Of a stretch of DNA of 53,229 nucleotides, positions 17,858 through 27,232 are shown piece by piece. Made by a program: the position numbers and the translations under genes. Source of the stretch: JBCCTX01 sp964468435 (GTDB taxonomy: Bacteria; Bacteroidota; Bacteroidia; J057); NCBI GenBank assembly GCA_964468435.1, contig CAYXVE010000037.1:1-53229 (forward strand). Direction: 5' to 3'. Position 1 is the first letter of the stretch, and each line of letters opens with the position of its first letter. A model generated the notes under the pieces. That model was given only the letters and a program-made list of their open reading frames with translations, had not been told where the DNA came from and searched no databases.

Positions 17858-18925
17858 TTACTTTTCCTCGATCAAATAAGATCCTTCGTGTACACCAAAA
17901 CCATCAGCGGTATAATAAGCAGCTTTAGGGATATAGCTCTGCGAACCACGGATTGATGCGCATCCCACTTCTCCTGCTACATTGACAGCGACGAATTTGT
18001 CATTGAAATCTACGTTGGCTGATCCACCATTGATATCGATGATGCGTTGACAGACAAACTCGCAGGCTTCCTGAGGCGAAAGTCCATCTCTCATTTTTTC
18101 TACTAATAAGAAACTACCACAAGTGCGGATGACCTCCTCTCCTCTGCCGGTGGCACCGGCTGCCCCTACGGCATTGTCTACATACAATCCTGCCCCAATG
18201 ATCGGAGAATCTCCGATACGGCCTGGAATTTTGCCAAAGAGGCCACTAGTGGTCGTAATCCCGGCTACATTACCATCTTTATCGATCCCCAACACATTGA
18301 TGGTACCTCCGGGACGCTTTTCCAACCCATAATCTCCATCCGCTGGCGGGAACCAGTCATCATTATCACTCAAATTTTCCTTCCAGCGAAGCCAGATCCT
18401 ACGTGAGCGATCTGTCAGCAGGTTTTCTTCCTTAAAACCATGTGCAATAGCAAATCTTAGTGCTCCTTCTCCCACAAGCATCATATGATCTGTACGCTCC
18501 ATGACGAGCCTTGCTACAGAGCAGGGAGTCTTGATACGCTCAATACCAGCTACTGAGCCGCAATTGTGGGTAGGACCATACATGATGGATGCATCTAGTG
18601 ATACAATTCCATCTTCATTGGGAAGTCCTCCGTATCCGACAGATGTATCCTCAGGATCGAGTTCTACTACATTTGCACCTGCTTCCACTGCATCCAGGAT
18701 GCTTCCAGTATCATTGAGTTTGTCCCAGGCTGGAGTGAGTACTTTTTCCCCCCAGCCTTCGCCACGGCTACACATTACGATGGGAATCTGCCCCTGTACA
18801 CGCGATCGTGCCTCCTGCGGAAAATCCCTCCATTTGAAACTAAAAAGCGACATACTGGCTCCTGCGCCTAGTACTTTGTGAAGAAAATGTCTACGGTTTT
18901 GCATCGTTAGTAGGTTTTTGTCCAA
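17858..18925 (-). CDS. Exported N4-(beta-N-acetylglucosaminyl)-L-asparaginase (Ntn hydrolase)
   Basis: The 355-residue protein is a glycosylasparaginase that cleaves the GlcNAc-Asn bond. The N-terminus has a twin-arginine-type signal (NRRHFLHKVLGAGA); translation could also begin at the ATG at 18904, directly before it. The nucleophile Thr208 lies in PGGTINVLG, followed by TTTSG, PGRIGDSPIIGAGL and ATGRGEEVIRT, the substrate-binding blocks. The family normally self-cleaves just before the Thr, in an HDT or HGT context, while this protein has GGT. The likely role is to release amino sugar from glycopeptides in the periplasm; the adjacent CBM9-like, glycosidase and nag genes fit that role. Confidence 0.88.
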   Translation of the reverse strand: MDKNLLTMQNRRHFLHKVLGAGASMSLFSFKWRDFPQEARSRVQGQIPIVMCSRGEGWGEKVLTPAWDKLNDTGSILDAVEAGANVVELDPEDTSVGYGGLPNEDGIVSLDASIMYGPTHNCGSVAGIERIKTPCSVARLVMERTDHMMLVGEGALRFAIAHGFKEENLLTDRSRRIWLRWKENLSDNDDWFPPADGDYGLEKRPGGTINVLGIDKDGNVAGITTTSGLFGKIPGRIGDSPIIGAGLYVDNAVGAAGATGRGEEVIRTCGSFLLVEKMRDGLSPQEACEFVCQRIIDINGGSANVDFNDKFVAVNVAGEVGCASIRGSQSYIPKAAYYTADGFGVHEGSYLIEEK

Positions 18926-18982
18926 AATATTGAAAAGTCTTTTACTATCCTAACACCGCTGTGCTGCACAATCCCAATTTAT

Positions 18983-19013
18983 CTTGTCTAAACGGTAATT
19001 TTCAGTAATTTAG
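18983..19013 (+). promoter_or_regulatory. Candidate Bacteroidetes-type promoter for the CBM9-like lipoprotein gene
   Basis: CTTG at 18983-18986 and TAATTTAG at 19006-19013 are separated by 19 nt, close to the TTTG-N19-21-TAnnTTTG consensus (one mismatch in each box). The start codon is at 19047. The glycosylasparaginase gene leaves in the opposite direction from the same intergenic region. Confidence 0.38.
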
Positions 19014-19046
19014 AAAAACGGACTGAATGAATCACTACTTGCTCAT

Positions 19047-20456
19047 ATGAAAAAATACATACCTGCAACACCTATCATATTATTCATACTCATCTATTCT
19101 TGTAGGGGTCCACAAAATGCAGCAGACGAAGCCGATGCTACAACCCAACCAGATCTGCCTGCCGCAGTAGCAGTATTACCTGTAAAAGCTCCCATCGATG
19201 TAGATGGTGAACTGAACGAGGAAATATATACCTATGCGCCGAAATATGAGATGCAAAACAGCCAGACAGGTGAGATCATTGACAACCCCGATTACCTGAC
19301 ACATGTCCAGATTGTCCACGATGATACATATCTATACATTGCATATACCTGTAGGGATCAGGACATCCACAACAAGTTTACAAAACGCGACGAGTACCTC
19401 TGGGAAGAGGAAGTTGTGGAGGTATTTATCGATGTAGATGATGTGCCTGATAACTATGTAGAAATTGAAGTTTCGCCCACTAATGTTTTATTTGATAGTT
19501 TTATTGTTGATCCAGATGATATTGATGTGCCTGAGACTGCTGCATTCGATTTAGAGGGTATACAGACAGGGGTATATGCAGCGGGAACAGTCAATAATCG
19601 AGCAGACCTGGATTCTCTTTGGACAGTGGAAATAGCTGTTCCTTTTGATGAACTGGTGAGTAACTTCTCTCCGCAGGATATTCCCGAATATGAATGGAAA
19701 ATCAATTTCTACAGACTCAATCGAGACGACTATGGCCCACGTGCTATGGCTTACTCGCCTACCCAGGGCAGTTTTCACCAGCCCAAAAGATTTGTTATGC
19801 TCACTTTTTTGCCGGGAACCTATGCTACCTATCAAGTAAATAAAGCTCAGACATCCTTGTCTGTAAATGGAACAGGTGAAGATCCCACCTGGGATCTTGC
19901 CGAGACACTGACCAACTTCCGTTTTCCCTGGCAGGAAGTTGCTACCCCTGCTACGAAATTCCGGGCGTTGTGGGATGAGGAGCAACTGTATTTTCAGTTT
20001 GTAGTCAAAGACGAGGATGTCGTATTGGTGGAGCGGGAAAATAATAACCGCTCGGTAACGGGTTCAGACCGGGTGGAATTGTTTTTTGCTGCCAATGACA
20101 TACTAGAACCCTACTATTGTCTGGAGATGGACCCCAGAACCCAAGTATTCGACGCCAGGGGAATGTTGTATCGCAAAATCGATGCTACCTGGAACTGGGA
20201 AGGGCTGGAAACCTTTGCCACGATCACTGAAGATGGGTATATTCTAGAAGGAAAGATTCCAATGCAGTCGTTTGACCAGTTGGACCTATGGCAAAATGAG
20301 AATAAAACATTACTCAAGACCGGTGTATTCCGGGCAGAATTCAGTCAGGTTGGTGATGAAATCGAGCAAAACTGGATTAGCTGGATACAACCCGATAATC
20401 CTACTCCAGATTTTCACATTCCGAGTGCATTTGGGTATTTTAAGTTTATGAAATAG
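19047..20456 (+). CDS. Lipoprotein with two CBM9-like carbohydrate-binding domains
   Basis: A 469-residue lipoprotein (lipobox IYSC, Cys19). Residues about 45-255 form one CBM9-like module: APIDVDGELNEEIY, then DDTYLYIAYTCRD, EEEVVEVFIDVDD and VEIEVSP. Residues about 265-469 form a second copy: LSVNGTGEDPTWDLAET, LWDEEQLYFQFVVKDEDV, DRVELFFAANDIL and YYCLEMDPRTQVFDARG. The family binds glycans or serves as a non-catalytic surface module; no catalytic domain is present. It faces away from the glycosylasparaginase gene and converges with the broken glycosidase gene, so it probably belongs to the same glycan-use locus. Ligand unknown. Confidence 0.8.
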   Translation: MKKYIPATPIILFILIYSCRGPQNAADEADATTQPDLPAAVAVLPVKAPIDVDGELNEEIYTYAPKYEMQNSQTGEIIDNPDYLTHVQIVHDDTYLYIAYTCRDQDIHNKFTKRDEYLWEEEVVEVFIDVDDVPDNYVEIEVSPTNVLFDSFIVDPDDIDVPETAAFDLEGIQTGVYAAGTVNNRADLDSLWTVEIAVPFDELVSNFSPQDIPEYEWKINFYRLNRDDYGPRAMAYSPTQGSFHQPKRFVMLTFLPGTYATYQVNKAQTSLSVNGTGEDPTWDLAETLTNFRFPWQEVATPATKFRALWDEEQLYFQFVVKDEDVVLVERENNNRSVTGSDRVELFFAANDILEPYYCLEMDPRTQVFDARGMLYRKIDATWNWEGLETFATITEDGYILEGKIPMQSFDQLDLWQNENKTLLKTGVFRAEFSQVGDEIEQNWISWIQPDNPTPDFHIPSAFGYFKFMK

Positions 20457-20479
20457 CTTAAATTAATATCAAAATTGCC

Positions 20480-22873
20480 TTAATACTCTGATAACTTATT
20501 CATCACGTCTTCCTCACGTCCTACTGGAGTAACGCTTAGCCTGGTAAGTTGACCGTTCTTCAATGTTGCTTCTACTGTGGTATTGTTGGGAGCATACAAC
20601 TTGAAATCTACATCCCATTCTTTTGGCCAGGCCGGGAAAAGATAAATTTCATTCCCTTCGTATTGCAATAGCATACGTTGCAGTGCTATCATCGCAACCG
20701 AACCATGATCCTGATCCGGAACCCAGTCATAATTGGGGCCCCACATAGTTGGAAAGCGGTATACGGTAGTACTTGCATTAAAATATTCAGTCATTAACTT
20801 TGCTGCTTCATCTGTTAACCCTAAGTATGCTGCCTTGATAGAATGTTGCTGCCAGCCTCTGTTTTCTCTGGATACTCGCGCATTAAATGTTCTAATTCCC
20901 AATTCGATATTCTCTTTGCCAACGGTAAATTTACGATAGGGAAAAACTGCATATAACTCAGGATTTTCAATGTTTTGCTTCCCGCTGTACTCATAAGCAG
21001 GTGCTAATAATTTTTCACCATCTACTTCTCGTATTGGAATTTCAGGCAACTCGGTGATTAGCCGCTTATACTGTTCTCGTTGTGCCTGACTAAGCATCGA
21101 TTCCGGGAGTTTTAACAGTTCTGTGCAGATTCTATTTATCCCTACGATCTCAACTAATGGATTGACTGCTTTACTATAAGTTTCAAGCGCCATAGCAGGG
21201 TCAAACAATATTTTGCCATTATCGTCGCGCTCCCAGTGCTGATCAAAAAAAGTCATCACTTCCCTTATCACCGGAAGGGTAATCTCTTTCAATGTTTTTT
21301 CATCTTGGGTAAAAGCATAGTAGTCGAGTGCCATAAGGGAAAACTCAAGTCCACCCTGCCAGTAATAGCGGATAAAAGTATTCACTGTTTTTCCTAATGG
21401 CATATCATCAGGCCTGTCGTATCCGTAGTTAGACTCTGCATATGCACCCCAATGACGCATCGTCTCGATGTAGAATGCTCCTTTGTGCCCGTAGTATGTT
21501 TTGGTTGCAAACTTACGAATCTCTAAAATATCTCTATACATCTCAAATAGCGGTAGCATAAAATCAAAGTCACCAGCCTCCAGCATAGACCAGTAAGGTA
21601 GTCTTGTATTTTGCCACCAATATGGTCCACCCCACTGGCGGTAGTCAGCATCAAAACCCCCAAACCTATTATCCAGATTTTTTGTATCTACCGTGAAAAT
21701 AGAACCATTGAATTTTATGGGATAATTTCCCCTTCCTGAGCACGCGTTGATGTATCGCTGCAGATTGTAGTTTTTTGAAACATTAGTGACCTTTTCTTGC
21801 TCTGCATCATTCTGTGTGCTTACGAAAACACGACTCCTATCCCAAAAATTTCGCCACCAGGCAATGTGGGCAGCTAATCTGTCTTCTCTGGATTCTGATT
21901 TAACTTGCCTCACAATATTGTTTATCTCTTTTTCCCAATTATCTAAATTTTTAGTTTGGGCGGTATAAGCAAATACCGAAACGGAGAAATCTGATGCCGG
22001 CTCAGTAGTTTCCAATTTTGCTGGAGTTGTTTTTTGCAGCCGATCTGATTGGATTAAGCCTCCAAATGTATTGTGCAGCAAAGGGTCTTTACCTTTCTCA
22101 ATGTATCCTCCTAGCCCTTGCATAGTAAGGTTGGATTTCCATATGGAGCGTTCATTTCTATGGACCCATATCACGTTTTTATTCACTTCCTCAAGTATGG
22201 TGTCTTTTTCAACAATGGCTGATTGTAATCCATATGCCGAATGCAACTCCGGATTATTTTCAGTAATTTCTCTTTGTTCCAGCCGCCAAGGTTCTGTTGT
22301 CACCGAAGCTTTTATCTTTTTTTGGCTTTTTACATCAAGCTCTACGACCGGGTGATTAGCATCTACCCAAATATCGATATCTACTTTATCTTCACCTTCT
22401 CCGGCTGCAATTTGAATTAAACCATCCTTCAAAATCAATTCCTGCCTAAAAAGTTCTCCCGTTTTAAATGGATTCGGGGAGAGCGATAATCTAGCTTTAC
22501 CGAGTTTTAGCAAACGTGCATTTTCGCTCCAGGCATCTGTTTTGGAAAGGTAGAATAGTAAGTCCCCGTCTTCTTCTACCCAAAGATTGATCCCAATATC
22601 ACCATTACCAGCAGGCATAGAACCCAACGAGTTTCTTGAGAATGTTTCCCAAATAACATTGCAATCCTCTATTTTAGTAACTGACCTACTTTTATTCAGC
22701 TCATGTAAAATACGCTTAAGTGATTGCTGAGCCATCAATTGGTAGCCTTTCGCTGTCCAATGAAATCTATCCATTTTTGCCAAATACAATTTGTCTTCTA
22801 CCAATCCATACAGATCGTTTGTGGGGATATTATATTTTTTCATTAAATCATCTACCCATACATTTCGATGCAA
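20480..22873 (-). CDS. Glycosidase-like protein (DUF5703-type, GH95-like) with truncated SGNH domain at the N-terminus
   Basis: The open frame gives 797 residues from a TTG at 22873, which is only the first possible start after a stop codon. An ATG at 22843 is another option. Residues about 1-65 are the tail of an SGNH/GDSL hydrolase, including the catalytic block DRFHWTAKGYQLM. Residues about 70-340 match a DUF5703-like beta domain (SMPAGNGDIGINLWVEEDG, LSKTDAWSEN). From about 350 an alpha/alpha-barrel follows with NACSGRGNYPIKFNG, GGPYWWQNTRLPYWSM, GPNYDWVPDQDHG and FPAWPKEWDVDF, as in GH95-like glycosidases. The 5' part is decayed: see the pseudogene at 22874-23137. It lies 580 nt downstream of nagA on the same strand. 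Confidence 0.7.
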   Translation of the reverse strand: MHRNVWVDDLMKKYNIPTNDLYGLVEDKLYLAKMDRFHWTAKGYQLMAQQSLKRILHELNKSRSVTKIEDCNVIWETFSRNSLGSMPAGNGDIGINLWVEEDGDLLFYLSKTDAWSENARLLKLGKARLSLSPNPFKTGELFRQELILKDGLIQIAAGEGEDKVDIDIWVDANHPVVELDVKSQKKIKASVTTEPWRLEQREITENNPELHSAYGLQSAIVEKDTILEEVNKNVIWVHRNERSIWKSNLTMQGLGGYIEKGKDPLLHNTFGGLIQSDRLQKTTPAKLETTEPASDFSVSVFAYTAQTKNLDNWEKEINNIVRQVKSESREDRLAAHIAWWRNFWDRSRVFVSTQNDAEQEKVTNVSKNYNLQRYINACSGRGNYPIKFNGSIFTVDTKNLDNRFGGFDADYRQWGGPYWWQNTRLPYWSMLEAGDFDFMLPLFEMYRDILEIRKFATKTYYGHKGAFYIETMRHWGAYAESNYGYDRPDDMPLGKTVNTFIRYYWQGGLEFSLMALDYYAFTQDEKTLKEITLPVIREVMTFFDQHWERDDNGKILFDPAMALETYSKAVNPLVEIVGINRICTELLKLPESMLSQAQREQYKRLITELPEIPIREVDGEKLLAPAYEYSGKQNIENPELYAVFPYRKFTVGKENIELGIRTFNARVSRENRGWQQHSIKAAYLGLTDEAAKLMTEYFNASTTVYRFPTMWGPNYDWVPDQDHGSVAMIALQRMLLQYEGNEIYLFPAWPKEWDVDFKLYAPNNTTVEATLKNGQLTRLSVTPVGREEDVMNKLSEY

Positions 22874-23137
22874 AATGGTAGAGTTTATTTCCTTATTTAG
22901 TTCTGTTTTATCCTTCTCCGTGACTGGCGTAGTGCTCGCCCATATCAGCTTTGCTCCCTTCGCGTTTTATCTCAATACTTTTACATACTTCTCCAATAGG
23001 GGCACGTACTCCTGGTCATCAATCCGTCCTTCCGGCCAACCATGCAACCCAATATTAAATTGAATGACATCGTATAAGCAACTCAACGGTCTACCATCAT
23101 GATCGCGAGTGGTGTAAAGATGGCTCTTGGCACGGAT
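22874..23137 (-). pseudogene. Missing 5' part of the SGNH domain of the glycosidase gene (in-frame stop)
   Basis: Reading upstream in the same frame as the 797-residue protein, the SGNH hydrolase homology continues: AKGAKLIWASTTPVTEKDK sits directly before the annotated start. Beyond a TAA at 22967-22969 it carries on with LYDVIQFNIGLHGWPEGRID and SHLYTTRDHDGRPLS. DVIQFNIGLH and LIWASTTPV are the family's conserved blocks. The TAA replaces one residue between VKVLR and NAKGAK, so a single CAA- or GAA-to-TAA change would explain it. A second stop (TAG at 23138-23140) ends the homology, 9 nt before an IS5-like remnant. The catalytic GDS block is absent. Confidence 0.75.
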
Positions 23138-23148
23138 CTACCTTAGAT

Positions 23149-23343
23149 TCAGATGTATTGTTTGACAAAGAAATGTGCAAGGAAAGATTTGTGATTGAAA
23201 AAACCAACGCCTGTATGGATAGCTTTAGAACCTTACTGATCAGACAAGATACTACAATAGCTGGCTAGTGGGTTTGGCATTTTATCGCAGCCACTGTCTG
23301 GATGATCAAGCACAAAATTCAGCCTCAAAAAAACCTTAAATGA
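23149..23343 (+). pseudogene. IS5-family transposase, C-terminal remnant with a nonsense codon
   Basis: The plus strand from 23149 reads SDVLFDKEMCKERFVIEKTN followed by ACMDSFRTLLIRQDTTIAG, then a TAG stop (23266-23268), then WVWHFIAATVWMIKHKIQPQ in the same frame, ending at TGA 23341-23343. This matches the end of IS5/IS1182-like DDE transposases of Bacteroidota (ERFVIERTNAW...SFR.LL.RFDTT...W...NYIAF). The nonsense codon and the missing N-terminal two thirds show an old insertion. It abuts the truncated 5' end of the SGNH/glycosidase gene and may have caused that truncation. Confidence 0.72.
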
Positions 23344-23453
23344 CTTCACCTAAAAAAATTCAAGTAGCGTAGCTGGAAAGAATATGCAAACCGCTATTGG
23401 AGTATTTTTTCTTTTGGGGTTGATGTTTGTGAAGGTATGATGAGAAATCTCAC

Positions 23454-24821
23454 TTAGCATTTAACAGCAATTATTTCCTTTCCTTTTAACCAGATTTTTT
23501 CCAGCTTTAGTTCGTAACCTTTTTCATTTTCTTCCAATGTTACCAATAGCAAATCGGCACAGAATCCTGTCTTAATGCTTCCTGTTGCTACGTCTGTTTC
23601 AACAACAGGGTTGTCCAGTCTCAGTAGCCTGGCAGGATTGCCACTGGCCATTTGGGATACCATGACCAATGCATCCTCTAGCGAATAAGCATCATGCTTG
23701 CGATACCAAATCCCAGTCATCTCCCGGGTCAGCCAGTTGAGGACATTTTCAAATCCCTTTTTACTGTGAAGCACACTCCCAAACAGCGTATCCTCCTTAT
23801 TCGTTACCTGAAGATATTCGCGATTTTCACTCACACTTCCCGGAATGCCACTGAGCGAGAAATGATCGAAATCCTCACAACCATTGACAAACATACTGTC
23901 TGTAATGAGTATGATCCTTGATGGCTCCTTTCTTACAAGGGTATCCCTCACATAAGCTGGATGAACGTGATACCCATCTACAATCAGTTCCAGCATGACA
24001 TCATCCAGTCTGAGCATCGCCTCTTCAGCTCCTCCATCATGGAAGGATTTTGATGAACTTCTACTGGGGCCGTTGAAAAAATGTACCCCTAGTTGAAGAC
24101 CAGCTTCTACAGCTTCCGAAAATTGATCCGCCTTCGCGCCAGTATGACCCCCAGCGACAACAATACCTTCCTTTTTTAGCAACCGGGTGAGTGCAAGCCC
24201 TTTTTTCCCATGCTCAGGAGGAAGGTTAACGATCTTGATACGCCTCCCGGAAGCTTTGTTGAGTTTCTCAAAAACTTCCAGGTCAGCTGGATAGAAAAAT
24301 TCGGGATTTTGTGCGCCGGCATATTCCGGTAATTTCAAGAAAGTACCCTCCAGATTAATGCCTCCGACCAATCCTGCAATTTCATTACCTGAATATTTTA
24401 GATAATAATCAAGCGCCTGAAAGCTCCAGGTCAAATCTTCGATCGAAGCAGCCAGAGAAGTAGGAAAAACTCTGGTAACGCCATGACGCAAATAAAACAC
24501 AAGAGCTTCTGAGAAGCCTTCTTCAAATGAGTCTGAAGTACGGATAAAAGTATCCTCTTCTGCCTGATAGGCTCCTAGGGAAATATCAAACCCTCTGGCA
24601 CCATGATTATGTATATCGATAAATCCAGGTAGGAGATATCTACCTTCTGCCTGTATGATCACATCGTCTTCTGACTCAGTGATAAAATCTGCTATTTCTG
24701 CAATTTTACCCTGATTAACCAGTACATCGGCCTTGCTCACTTTATTTGATAGGACCACATATACCTGCTTAATGAGTATATTAGGAGATGACTTTCCCCC
24801 GGATGTATTTGATTGTAGCAT
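23454..24821 (-). CDS. nagA: N-acetylglucosamine-6-phosphate deacetylase
   Basis: The 455-residue amidohydrolase removes the acetyl group from GlcNAc-6-P to give GlcN-6-P, the substrate of NagB. Visible motifs are LPGFIDIHNHG with H71 and H73, INLEGTF with E158, AGGHTGA with H226, GVHFFNG with H247 and the catalytic LITDSM with D308. SGNPARLL and the C-terminal LKTGFCADLLLV-like segment are also typical. It is about 60 residues longer than usual NagA, with extra sequence near 80-105 and 310-345, so it is a divergent member. It is the last gene of a nagB-symporter-nagA operon, 21 nt after the symporter gene. Confidence 0.88.
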   Translation of the reverse strand: MLQSNTSGGKSSPNILIKQVYVVLSNKVSKADVLVNQGKIAEIADFITESEDDVIIQAEGRYLLPGFIDIHNHGARGFDISLGAYQAEEDTFIRTSDSFEEGFSEALVFYLRHGVTRVFPTSLAASIEDLTWSFQALDYYLKYSGNEIAGLVGGINLEGTFLKLPEYAGAQNPEFFYPADLEVFEKLNKASGRRIKIVNLPPEHGKKGLALTRLLKKEGIVVAGGHTGAKADQFSEAVEAGLQLGVHFFNGPSRSSSKSFHDGGAEEAMLRLDDVMLELIVDGYHVHPAYVRDTLVRKEPSRIILITDSMFVNGCEDFDHFSLSGIPGSVSENREYLQVTNKEDTLFGSVLHSKKGFENVLNWLTREMTGIWYRKHDAYSLEDALVMVSQMASGNPARLLRLDNPVVETDVATGSIKTGFCADLLLVTLEENEKGYELKLEKIWLKGKEIIAVKC

Positions 24822-24842
24822 AATGTATGAATTAGCATAGGA

Positions 24843-26504
24843 TCAGAGCTGAAGTACGACCCATGCGATGACGATCAGAATAGCCACAAATACCCAGGCC
24901 AGGACAAATCCTAACCAATCCTCTCTGTATTTTGCGCCAAAATCTTTCCAGCTGTCTGCCCGGAACCAGCCGGGAAGATCTGAGAGGATGATTCCTTGCC
25001 CATGATCTGTTGCCAGTGAGGATTTCCCCTCCTCACGGTCTGAATGTGAGAGATGCTTGAGACGGTGAAAATAGTGCTCTACCTGATCGCGATCCTCTGG
25101 AGGACTCAACAGACTGACAATTATCAGCGTGGCAAATCCTGCAAGCATGGCCCACCCAAATGGTGCTGGCTTCCAGGAATATATTAATTGAAAGCTATCT
25201 GTATCTGCATAATTGATGATATAGTAGGAAATATATGCCGCCAGCACAGCTGCAAATGCTCCGTAGCGATTGGCTCGCTTCCACATGATACCCCCAAAAA
25301 TCATGATGCCCATAAATGCAGCAATTGTTTCAACAAATAGAAACGCCGACAAGACGTTTCTGACGATAAGCGCGAAAAGCACAGCAGCAATAGTCAGCGC
25401 CAATCCTGATAACCTTCCCACCCGGAGACATTCTTTGTCAGAAGCGTTGAGGTTCATGTAAGGGACATAAATATCCCGGGTAAACAAAGCTCCCATGTTC
25501 ACCATATAATTGGAGCACGAAGACATATTGGCAGCAAGTATGCAAGCGATCATTAGGCCGGTAAGACCGGGGGCAAGCAGGATACGGGCAGCATATCCAA
25601 ATGCGTGTTCGGGATCTGTCAGCTCTACTCCCTGCTGGATCACCAGTGCAGCCACGACCAGACCGGTTAGGGCCCAACCAATGGTTACGAGTCGCTTAAC
25701 GAAGTTGCCATAAGTCTGACCTACGCGGCCAGCCCGCTCTGTATTTCCCGTGGCAAACATGGACATCATGTGTGGCTGAGCAGTAATACCCACTACCCCA
25801 TTGAGTGCCAACATGGCAATAGTGAAAGCCCCCAATCCACTCTTTTCATTGTACAAAATGAAAAAATCACTGGGTAGTGCTGCTCTCATGCCATCAAAGC
25901 CGCCGATCTCACTGAGTCCTGAGGGGATGAGCATAAATGAAAGCACAATGATCAGGATCGCCTGAATAAATTCAGTGTGTGCCGCAGCGGTTAGCCCTCC
26001 AAAGAAACTGTACAGCATGAATGCCACGGTCATACCTATGACAACAGCATTGGAGGAAATAGCTCCTCCACTGGCAACAGATATGACTTTTGCCGCACCC
26101 TGAAGCATCACACCTGTAACAAATATAAAGAAGAGAATGGCAAAGATGGCATAAAATAAGCCCATACCTCTTCCATATCTATCTGTGACCATCTCAGCAA
26201 TGGTTGTTCGTTCACTTCGACGGTACCAAGGGGCCATTAGCCAATAAAAAGGCGTTATAAGCATATTTTTCCATTGATACCATATCGTAGCAAAACCACC
26301 AGCAAAGCTAGCTCCAGTCTGAGCTACAGGCATCTCTGCATGGGTTCCAGCCCCAAAAGCCTGCCCCATCATGGTCCACCACCTGAGTTTGCGTCCGCCC
26401 AGAAAATATCCCTCGCTCGTGCGCGTGCGTCTGGCGATCCACAGGCCAAAAGCTGTAATTCCTACAAAATAAACAATGATAACCGTAAGGTCTGCTGGAT
26501 TCAT
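24843..26504 (-). CDS. Sodium:solute symporter (SSS family), probably for an amino sugar
   Basis: A 553-residue membrane protein starting with ATG at 26504 (MNPADLTVIIVYFVG), which gives the usual first helix and a 4-nt ATGA overlap with the nagB stop codon. The longer open frame only adds sequence that overlaps nagB. About 13-14 TM helices are visible, with family motifs such as GYFLGGRKLRWW at the end of TM1-2, FGAGTHAEMPV (in place of the usual SSS motif), and ILAANMSSCSNYMVNMGALF, which holds the sodium-binding Ser/Asn region of TM8. The link to nagB and nagA points to uptake of GlcNAc or a related sugar. Confidence 0.9.
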   Translation of the reverse strand: MNPADLTVIIVYFVGITAFGLWIARRTRTSEGYFLGGRKLRWWTMMGQAFGAGTHAEMPVAQTGASFAGGFATIWYQWKNMLITPFYWLMAPWYRRSERTTIAEMVTDRYGRGMGLFYAIFAILFFIFVTGVMLQGAAKVISVASGGAISSNAVVIGMTVAFMLYSFFGGLTAAAHTEFIQAILIIVLSFMLIPSGLSEIGGFDGMRAALPSDFFILYNEKSGLGAFTIAMLALNGVVGITAQPHMMSMFATGNTERAGRVGQTYGNFVKRLVTIGWALTGLVVAALVIQQGVELTDPEHAFGYAARILLAPGLTGLMIACILAANMSSCSNYMVNMGALFTRDIYVPYMNLNASDKECLRVGRLSGLALTIAAVLFALIVRNVLSAFLFVETIAAFMGIMIFGGIMWKRANRYGAFAAVLAAYISYYIINYADTDSFQLIYSWKPAPFGWAMLAGFATLIIVSLLSPPEDRDQVEHYFHRLKHLSHSDREEGKSSLATDHGQGIILSDLPGWFRADSWKDFGAKYREDWLGFVLAWVFVAILIVIAWVVLQL

Positions 26505-27232
26505 ATTCTGGATGCTGAAAAACGGTCTACATACAAGGCACATTGGGCGTGTTCCTGAAGTTTGGAAGCAGGACACATAGGACTTACCTCTCCCCTCACC
26601 GTGCAAGCGACAGCTGCAGCCTTACGCTCATCCGGGACTGATACTACAATATGCCTACTCTTAAGTATGTGGTTAACACTCATACTGATTGCCTGAGTGG
26701 GTACAGACTCCAGGTCTGGAAACCATCCTTCTCCTATTTGCTGATTCCGGCATGCGTCATCCAGTTCCACAATGATATAGGGATCTTCTATCTCAAAGTC
26801 TGCTGGAGGATCATTAAAAGCCAGATGGCCATTTTCCCCTATACCTACCATGGCTATGTCTATGGGATGCGTTGAGATAATCTCATTTAACCGGTCGCAT
26901 TCTTCCTGAGGATTACCCTGGTCTCCATCTATAAGATAATAGCCCGCCAGTTCACCTACCTTGTCAATAAAGCGTTCTTTGAGATATTTTCTGAAACTAG
27001 CAGGATGTGTAATGTCTATACCAATGTATTCATCAAGGTGAAACATCGTCACTTTTTGCCAGGGTATATCCTGCTGAACCAGATTTTTCAACACTTCAAA
27101 TTGGCTGGTACCTGTTGCAAGAATGATATGGACGTAGTTCTGGGCCTCAATAGACCTTTCAATCAGTTCTGTAGTGCGTTTGGCCGCTGCTTTTCCCAGA
27201 TCTGCAGGGTTATCAGCTATGTGTATTTGCAT
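26501..27232 (-). CDS. nagB: Glucosamine-6-phosphate deaminase
   Basis: I place the start at the ATG at 27232 (MQIHIADNPADLGKAAA), giving 243 residues, the normal family length. The open frame begins further upstream but the extra 34 residues are not family sequence. The enzyme converts GlcN-6-P to fructose-6-P plus ammonia in the cytosol. Motifs: LATGTSQFE (38-46, phosphate loop), FHLDEYIG (64-71, D67), GIGENGHLAFNDPP (130-143, H136) and ISMSVNHIL. It heads the nagB-symporter-nagA operon. A weak promoter-like TTG-N20-TATTTTG lies about 27-60 nt upstream on the minus strand. Confidence 0.9.
   Translation of the reverse strand: MQIHIADNPADLGKAAAKRTTELIERSIEAQNYVHIILATGTSQFEVLKNLVQQDIPWQKVTMFHLDEYIGIDITHPASFRKYLKERFIDKVGELAGYYLIDGDQGNPQEECDRLNEIISTHPIDIAMVGIGENGHLAFNDPPADFEIEDPYIIVELDDACRNQQIGEGWFPDLESVPTQAISMSVNHILKSRHIVVSVPDERKAAAVACTVRGEVSPMCPASKLQEHAQCALYVDRFSASRI

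Noticed and set aside
26505..26606. N-terminal extension of the symporter frame
   Set aside because: It lies within nagB, is hydrophilic and cysteine-rich, and the ATG at 26504 gives the normal first TM helix and an ATGA overlap.
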